Origin: Deltaproteobacteria bacterium 13_1_40CM_4_68_19
GTDB lineage: Bacteria; Myxococcota; Myxococcia; Myxococcales; 40CM-4-68-19
DNA: 44,598 nucleotides
Direction of reading: 5' to 3'
Assembly (NCBI GenBank): GCA_001918155.1
Contig: MNFJ01000124.1
Coordinates: forward strand, 1-44,598
This document shows, in pieces, positions 40,519 through 44,598 of this stretch. The translations under genes and the position numbers were made by a program. The notes below the pieces were generated by a model. It searched no databases. It worked only from the letters and a program-made list of their open reading frames with translations, and was not told the DNA's origin. Each line of letters begins with the position of its first letter. The stretch's first letter is position 1.

Positions 40519-40683
40519 ATGTTCTGCGTGGTCGCAGCATTGCTCGTCGCGGCGCCCCAGAACGTCCTCCCGGTTTGGGTGCAACCGGCGCTGCCGGCAT
40601 TGCCGCGACCGCGTCCGGCATCCTTTTCGACGATTTCGTCCTCACCGGGTCGGGAAGCGGACGATGAGGGCGTCCTGAACTGA
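40519..40683 (+). CDS. Small predicted secreted peptide
   Basis: Protein of 54 residues. A strong GGAGGGAGG ribosome-binding region directly precedes the ATG. The first 15 residues (MFCVVAALLVAAPQN) look like a short signal peptide, followed by a Pro-rich stretch (PALPALPRPRP) and an acidic end (READDEGVLN). Not recognised. The case rests on the ribosome site and the signal-like start; a chance frame cannot be excluded. Confidence 0.45.
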   Translation: MFCVVAALLVAAPQNVLPVWVQPALPALPRPRPASFSTISSSPGREADDEGVLN

Positions 40684-40739
40684 GCAAACTCCGCGGTGCG
40701 GAGCTTTGCGGATGCTGCAGCGTTCCCAGCTTGCCGCCG

Positions 40740-41150
40740 ATGAGACCTTGCGGGGCCTTTGCCGCCCTCTGCGCGGCGTTCGCCACCTAAGGTTGCGGTG
40801 CACCGCTCGGCGGGAGCGCGGACGCGGGGGATCAGAGCGATCTCACGTTGCCCTCGGCCAGTTACTCGACGCACGCGATCGCTGGCGGCGGTTACGTCGT
40901 CGGAGCGACCTACGAGATCGACAACGACGTTTCGCCCCCGGGCTGGACCCATGGTTCGCTCTGGGGAAGCGGCGACGACCGGCACTGGGAGAAGCTGCTC
41001 GACCTGGCCCGGTTCGACGCGCACGACGACGTCCGCACCGACGTGTACTGGGGCCTTCCCGGTGGGGAGCTGGTGGTGAACGTGCGCAACGCGGCCGGAT
41101 TCGGCCCTGGAGGAGTCGGATACCTGCTGCTGCGAACGACCCGCCACTGA
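40740..41150 (+). pseudogene. Lipoprotein gene interrupted by an in-frame TAA
   Basis: From the ATG at 40740 the frame encodes a signal-like start (MRPCGAFAALCAAFAT), then a TAA stop at 40788-40790. It continues in the same frame as GCGAPLGGSADAGDQSD and a well-formed beta-rich domain (GGGYVVGATYEIDND, WGSGDDRHWEKLLDLA, GGELVVNVRNAAGFG) to a stop at 41150. The Gly-Cys directly after the stop looks like the mature end of a lipobox. No ATG or GTG occurs between the stop and the domain; only a TTG at 40848 could start it (100 residues). It is either a nonsense mutation, a sequence error, or a shorter TTG-started gene. The domain is not recognised. Confidence 0.6.
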
Positions 41151-41154
41151 CAAT

Positions 41155-42096
41155 TCAGGGAGGCGTCACTTCGTTCACGGCCGTGGTCGGTCGCTCTCCG
41201 CGCAGAACGCGCTCGACCTGCTCGAGAGCGATGCGCGCCATGCTCTCGCGCGTCTGTTGCGTCGCGCTGCCGAGATGCGGCAGCAGCACCACGTCGTCGC
41301 GACCGAGCAGGCCCGGGTGTACCGCGGGCTCGTTCTCGAACACGTCCAGCGCCGCTCCGCCGAGATGGCCGGACTCCAGGGCCGCTACCAGCGCCGCCTC
41401 GTCGACGATGGGGCCGCGCGCGGTGTTCACCAGTAGCGACCCGCGCTTCATCCGCAGGAGCTCCGCGGGGCCGATCAGGTGCCTCGTCTGGGGCGTCAGG
41501 GGACAATGGATGGAGAGAATGTCGGCCTGCGGCAGCAGCTCGTCGAACGGCACTCCGCCGCCGCGCGCGTTGAACAGCACGCGCATCCCGAATCCCTCCG
41601 CGCGCCGCGCCACCGCGCGTCCGATGCGGCCATAACCGAGGATGCCCAGGGTGCGCTCCCGCAGGTCGCGCCCGAGGAGCATGGTCGGCGCCCAGCCGCG
41701 GAACTCGCCCGCCCGCACCATCCGCTCGCCTTCGCGCACGCGCCGCGCGAGCGCGAGGATCAGCGCCCAGGTCAGATCGGCCGTCGCGTCGGTGAGCACG
41801 TCCGGGGTATTGGTCACCCAGACGCCGCGGGCGGTGCAGGCCGGGACGTCGACGTTGTCGTATCCGACAGCGTGATTGGCGACGATGCGCAACCGCGGGG
41901 CGGCCTCGAGCAGCTCCTTGTCCACGCGGTCTCCCCCGACCGCCAGCAGCGCCGAGGCCTCGCGCACCCGCCGCAGCAGCTCGCTGCGCTGCACCGCCTC
42001 CTCCGAATCGTGCACGTCGATCTGGATGCCCGCTCCCAGGACGTTCTGGGGAGCGAGCACGAGCCTGCGGGTGATGAAGACGCGCGGCTTCTCCAC
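41155..42096 (-). CDS. D-2-hydroxyacid dehydrogenase (glyoxylate/hydroxypyruvate reductase-like)
   Basis: Protein of 313 residues from a GTG at 42096. The family hallmarks are complete: NAD-binding GILGYGRIGRAVARRA, substrate-binding VGYDNVD, the catalytic Arg in LVNTARGPIVDE, Glu in ALDVFENEP and His in LLPHLGSAT. It probably interconverts glyoxylate or hydroxypyruvate with glycolate or D-glycerate using NAD(P)H; related enzymes use other 2-oxo acids. Its stop is 4 nt from the stop of the convergent broken lipoprotein gene. It is divergent from the PEBP gene, with 59 bp between start codons. Confidence 0.92.
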   Translation of the reverse strand: MEKPRVFITRRLVLAPQNVLGAGIQIDVHDSEEAVQRSELLRRVREASALLAVGGDRVDKELLEAAPRLRIVANHAVGYDNVDVPACTARGVWVTNTPDVLTDATADLTWALILALARRVREGERMVRAGEFRGWAPTMLLGRDLRERTLGILGYGRIGRAVARRAEGFGMRVLFNARGGGVPFDELLPQADILSIHCPLTPQTRHLIGPAELLRMKRGSLLVNTARGPIVDEAALVAALESGHLGGAALDVFENEPAVHPGLLGRDDVVLLPHLGSATQQTRESMARIALEQVERVLRGERPTTAVNEVTPP

Positions 42097-42155
42097 CCGC
42101 CCTGTGTACCACGCTGGGTCTTGACGGGGCCGGGGCAGGGAGCAGAGTTGCGCGC

Positions 42156-42632
42156 ATGCTGACCATCCGCTCCCCCGCGTTCCCGCACGGCGGCGAGATC
42201 CCCCGGCTGCACACCTGTGAGGGAAAAGACGTTCCGCCGGCGCTCGAGTTCGCCGGTGCGCCGCAAGGCGCGAAGAGTCTCGCCCTGGTCGTTCACGATC
42301 CGGACGCGCCCGACCCGGCGGCGCCGCGAATGGACTACGTGCACTGGGTGCTCTACAACATCCCGCCGGACTGCAAGGGGCTTCCCCAAGGCGTCCAGGA
42401 ATCGGCGCTGCCGGAGGGCACGCTCCCAGGGGTGAACGACTGGAAGAAGACCGGCTACGGCGGCCCGTGTCCGCCCATCGGGCGGCACCGGTATTTCTTC
42501 GTGCTCAGCGCTCTCGACACCGCGCTCGACGATCTCGGCAAGCCCACGCGGCAGAAGCTCGAGCGCGCCTTCGCCGGCCACCTGCTGGCGAAAGCCGAGC
42601 TGATGGGCACGTACGAGAAAGGGCGGAAGTAG
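42156..42632 (+). CDS. YbhB/YbcL-family (PEBP, Raf kinase inhibitor-like) protein
   Basis: Protein of 158 residues. It shows the PEBP ligand-pocket motifs LVVHDPDAPDPAAPRMDYVH with WVLYNIPPD, and GGPCPPIGRHRYFFVLSALD. Bacterial PEBP proteins bind small anions or lipids at this pocket; their biological role is mostly unknown. There is no signal peptide, so it is cytoplasmic. The ATG at 42156 begins MLTIRSPAFPHGGEIP, the usual family start. Its stop faces that of the coiled-coil gene 18 bp away. Confidence 0.94.
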   Translation: MLTIRSPAFPHGGEIPRLHTCEGKDVPPALEFAGAPQGAKSLALVVHDPDAPDPAAPRMDYVHWVLYNIPPDCKGLPQGVQESALPEGTLPGVNDWKKTGYGGPCPPIGRHRYFFVLSALDTALDDLGKPTRQKLERAFAGHLLAKAELMGTYEKGRK

Positions 42633-42650
42633 AGCCTCGCCTTCAGGAGC

Positions 42651-43409
42651 TCAGGATCGGCCGCGCAGTTGCAAGAGCCGCGCGGCGGCGGCATCGGCCG
42701 CCTGACGGGATTCGTGCGCCTTCGCCTGCGCTTTCTCCGCCGCCTGCCGCGCCTGCGCCGAGACCCGTTCGAGCTGCTCCGCCAGGGCGGCCAGGCGGCG
42801 CGAGATCTGCTGCGCCCGCTGGACCTCCCGTTCGCGCAGTATCCGCTCGCGCTTCTCCGCGACGCGCCGTTTCTGCTCGTCGACCCGCGCCTCGAAACCC
42901 TGCCTGCGCTCCGCCGCCTTGGCAGCGACCGCGGCGGTTCCGGAGAGCAGCGCGCCGAACCCCGCGGGGGAAAGCTCGTGCTCGAGCGTGCCGGCGCGAA
43001 GCGCGTCCGGTTCCGCGGTGGCGGCGGTCTGGACGGTGTCCTGGATGCGCCGCTGCAACTCGAGTGTGAGCGCGGTCCCGGCATCGCGGGCCGCCTTGTC
43101 CGCCTCTCCCAGCAGCCGGCGCATCGTCTCGCGCTGCGCGTGCATGGCGTCGCGCAGCTCGTCGCTGCCGCCGCCGTGCAACTGGGCCTGCTGCGCCCGC
43201 TGCGATGCCTCGATCAACGCGTCGACGGCGCGCGAGTCGCGGCGGGCGAGCTGGTTGACGATCCAGAGCGCGGTGCTCGGACGGCGCAGCGCCGCGATGC
43301 GGCGCGCCTCCTCCGTCTGCCCCTCATCTCGCAGCTTGCGGACGAGCGCATCGCGGGCCTTCACGAACTGGTCCGGTGGGACCTCCGCCAGTGGGTTGCG
43401 GGGGCGCAT
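42651..43409 (-). CDS. Coiled-coil hypothetical protein
   Basis: Protein of 252 residues. The N-terminus (DQFVKARDALVRKLRDEG then LRRPSTALWIVNQLARRD) resembles a widespread uncharacterised family seen in Actinobacteria and other groups. The C-terminal 100 residues are a long Arg/Glu/Ala-rich coiled coil (KRRVAEKRERILREREVQ, then LAALAEQLERVSAQARQA). No catalytic motif, signal peptide or membrane segment is present. Function unknown. It follows the MBL-fold gene by 10 nt on the same strand and is probably cotranscribed. Confidence 0.8.
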   Translation of the reverse strand: MRPRNPLAEVPPDQFVKARDALVRKLRDEGQTEEARRIAALRRPSTALWIVNQLARRDSRAVDALIEASQRAQQAQLHGGGSDELRDAMHAQRETMRRLLGEADKAARDAGTALTLELQRRIQDTVQTAATAEPDALRAGTLEHELSPAGFGALLSGTAAVAAKAAERRQGFEARVDEQKRRVAEKRERILREREVQRAQQISRRLAALAEQLERVSAQARQAAEKAQAKAHESRQAADAAAARLLQLRGRS

Positions 43410-43419
43410 CGGCGCCAGC

Positions 43420-44349
43420 TTACGACAACGATGCGAGATCCAGCGTCTCGCCGTTGGCGGGAATGTGCAGCCGCTCGCGCGGGAGCCGGCGGCGATCCCA
43501 TTCGCTGACGAGCCGCTCTGGTGGCTCGTCGAGCGGCTCGTCCGTGAGCTTGAACGTGCCCCAGTGCATGGCCAGGAAGTGGCGCGCGCCGAGATCGATG
43601 AACGCCTGGATCGCCTGCTCGGGATTCATGTGCTGCTTCTCCATGAACCAGGCGGGATCGTAGGCGCCGATCGGCAGCAGCGCGGCATCGATGGCCGGAA
43701 AGCGGGCGCCGATCTGCGAGAATCCCTCGAAGTACGCGGTATCGCCGGCGTGGTAGATCCGCGAGCGCGACCCTTCGATGACGAAACCGCCCCAGAGCGT
43801 CTGGTTGACATCGAACAGGCCGCGGCGGCTCCAGTGCTGCGAGGGAACGTAGGTGATGCGGACGCTCTCCCCGATCCGCTCCGTCTCCCACCAGCCGAGC
43901 CCCCGGACCGGCAGCGGCAGCCCTTTCCCCAACCCGACGCCGGTCACCACTGGCGCGCCGGCCGCAAGCACGGAAGGGCGATCGTAGTGGTCGTAGTGAT
44001 TGTGGGTCACCAGCGTCCGGTCGATGCGCGGAAGCTGCGCGGGCTGCAGCGGCGCCGGAGCGTTGCGCCGGATCACGTACGAGATCCGCTCGCCGAACAC
44101 CGGATCGATGAGCAGCGAGGTCCCGTCGAGCTGCACGAGCCAGCTCGCATGGCCGAGCCAGGTGACACGGCCTGGCTCTCCGGCGGCAGGCGGGGTCCGC
44201 AGACGCTCGACGTCGGGAACCACCGACGGGACCGCGGCGCTGGCCGGACTCTTGCGGCGCCGTCCCATGATGCGGTCGAGCACGGCCCACCGGAACACCA
44301 TGGCCCCGGCGTTCGGGCCGCTGCCGTCGAGGTTCTTGAACCGGCTCAC
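43420..44349 (-). CDS. MBL-fold metal-dependent hydrolase, NAPE-PLD/UlaG-like
   Basis: Protein of 309 residues from a GTG at 44349, with GAGG 6 nt upstream. The metallo-beta-lactamase signature VTHNHYDHYD (HxHxDH) is present, followed by VPSQHWSRRG, the metal-bridging Asp in HAGDTAYF and the late His in LAMHWGTFKLTDEPLDEP. The last segment is typical of the N-acylphosphatidylethanolamine phospholipase D-like branch; phospholipid or cyclic-phosphate substrates are both possible. No signal peptide is evident. It starts 2 nt after the stop of the gene to its right and precedes the coiled-coil gene, giving a three-gene operon. Confidence 0.9.
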   Translation of the reverse strand: MSRFKNLDGSGPNAGAMVFRWAVLDRIMGRRRKSPASAAVPSVVPDVERLRTPPAAGEPGRVTWLGHASWLVQLDGTSLLIDPVFGERISYVIRRNAPAPLQPAQLPRIDRTLVTHNHYDHYDRPSVLAAGAPVVTGVGLGKGLPLPVRGLGWWETERIGESVRITYVPSQHWSRRGLFDVNQTLWGGFVIEGSRSRIYHAGDTAYFEGFSQIGARFPAIDAALLPIGAYDPAWFMEKQHMNPEQAIQAFIDLGARHFLAMHWGTFKLTDEPLDEPPERLVSEWDRRRLPRERLHIPANGETLDLASLS

Positions 44350-44351
44350 TG

Positions 44352-44598
44352 CTACCTCGGGGGCGCCCACGGCACTTCCCGATTCTTGCGCGCGGCTTCG
44401 TCGCCCAGCCGGGTCCAAGGCCCGCTCGCGACCGCGGGGCGGTGCAGCCATCCGGGCTCGGCGAAATCGCCTGCTCCGGCGCCTCCCGGGTCCGGGAGGA
44501 GACGGTTCACGAGAGCGGCGACGCGATCGACGAGGCCGGGCGCGATCCCATGCAAGAGGCGCATCGCCTTCGCCAGGATCCCGACGCTCACGTAGACC
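44352..44598 (-). CDS. C-terminal end of a probable short-chain dehydrogenase (5' end beyond right edge)
   Basis: The frame is open to the right edge; 81 residues and the stop are visible. The segment VYVSVGILAKAMRLLHGIAPGLVDRVAALVNRLLP is close to the C-terminal helix region of SDR-family oxidoreductases of the DltE type, and a short charged tail follows. The NAD-binding and catalytic parts are outside the window, so the assignment rests on this segment alone. Its stop lies 2 nt before the MBL-fold gene's start codon. Confidence 0.5.
   Translation of the reverse strand, partial: VYVSVGILAKAMRLLHGIAPGLVDRVAALVNRLLPDPGGAGAGDFAEPGWLHRPAVASGPWTRLGDEAARKNREVPWAPPR

Overview
The window is GC-rich, densely coded double-membrane bacterial DNA. 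It looks like a member of the Myxococcota (Anaeromyxobacter/Myxococcales-like). The reasons are the PEGA/TPR envelope protein, a large PKD/Ig-repeat lipoprotein, a Cys-rich lipoprotein, a DUF3014 protein, a type IV pilin, a membrane-anchored receiver-like/PilZ-like protein, many GTG starts and many gene ends that overlap by a few bases. No rRNA, tRNA, CRISPR array, insertion sequence or phage gene was seen. No gap longer than about 225 bases lacks a gene.

Layout. (1) 1-6461, minus: a two-gene envelope operon, a PEGA-repeat/TPR/beta-barrel protein followed by a PKD/Ig-like lipoprotein that runs off the left edge. (2) 6637-9575, plus: a coupled trio (COG3146 N-acyltransferase, ClpS, MFS transporter) and a small basic protein, then a 24-bp tandem repeat array and an Omp85-like outer-membrane protein. 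(3) 12081-16668, minus: a compact biosynthetic cluster (type III polyketide synthase, ICMT-type methyltransferase, acyl carrier protein, fatty acyl-AMP ligase, FAD oxidoreductase) in which all four junctions overlap by 7-8 nt. It probably makes a methylated or oxidised phenolic lipid or alkylpyrone. (4) 16781-25098: mixed genes, including DUF488, a degenerate receiver/PilZ membrane protein, a type IV pilin, DNA polymerase IV, a histone-deacetylase-fold protein with an extra C-terminal half, a cyclic-nucleotide-binding protein whose C-terminus resembles an Hfq/Sm fold, and a ketopantoate reductase-family enzyme. (5) 25144-30539: a YfhO-like membrane protein, a CBS-pair protein, a UPF1/IGHMBP2-type helicase and an M28 peptidase, with convergent genes overlapping at their ends. 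(6) 30636-40355, plus: a probable long transcription unit. It starts with a Tat-exported molybdenum hydroxylase in which the iron-sulfur and Mo subunits are fused, plus its FAD/[4Fe-4S] subunit and a 74-residue Cys-containing protein. It continues with an epoxide-hydrolase-like protein, two small proteins, the NHEJ ligase LigD, a Cys-rich lipoprotein and an aminotransferase. (7) 40519-44598: a small predicted secreted peptide, a lipoprotein gene broken by an in-frame TAA, a D-2-hydroxyacid dehydrogenase, a PEBP-family protein, a coiled-coil protein, an MBL-fold hydrolase and the end of a probable short-chain dehydrogenase.

The strongest candidates for undescribed biology are the five-gene type III PKS cluster with its own FAAL/ACP loading pair, the CNB-Sm-like fusion, the fused molybdenum hydroxylase operon with its 74-residue companion, the HDAC-fold fusion divergent from dinB, and the N-acyltransferase/ClpS coupling. 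All functions are read from motifs by eye. No database search was run.
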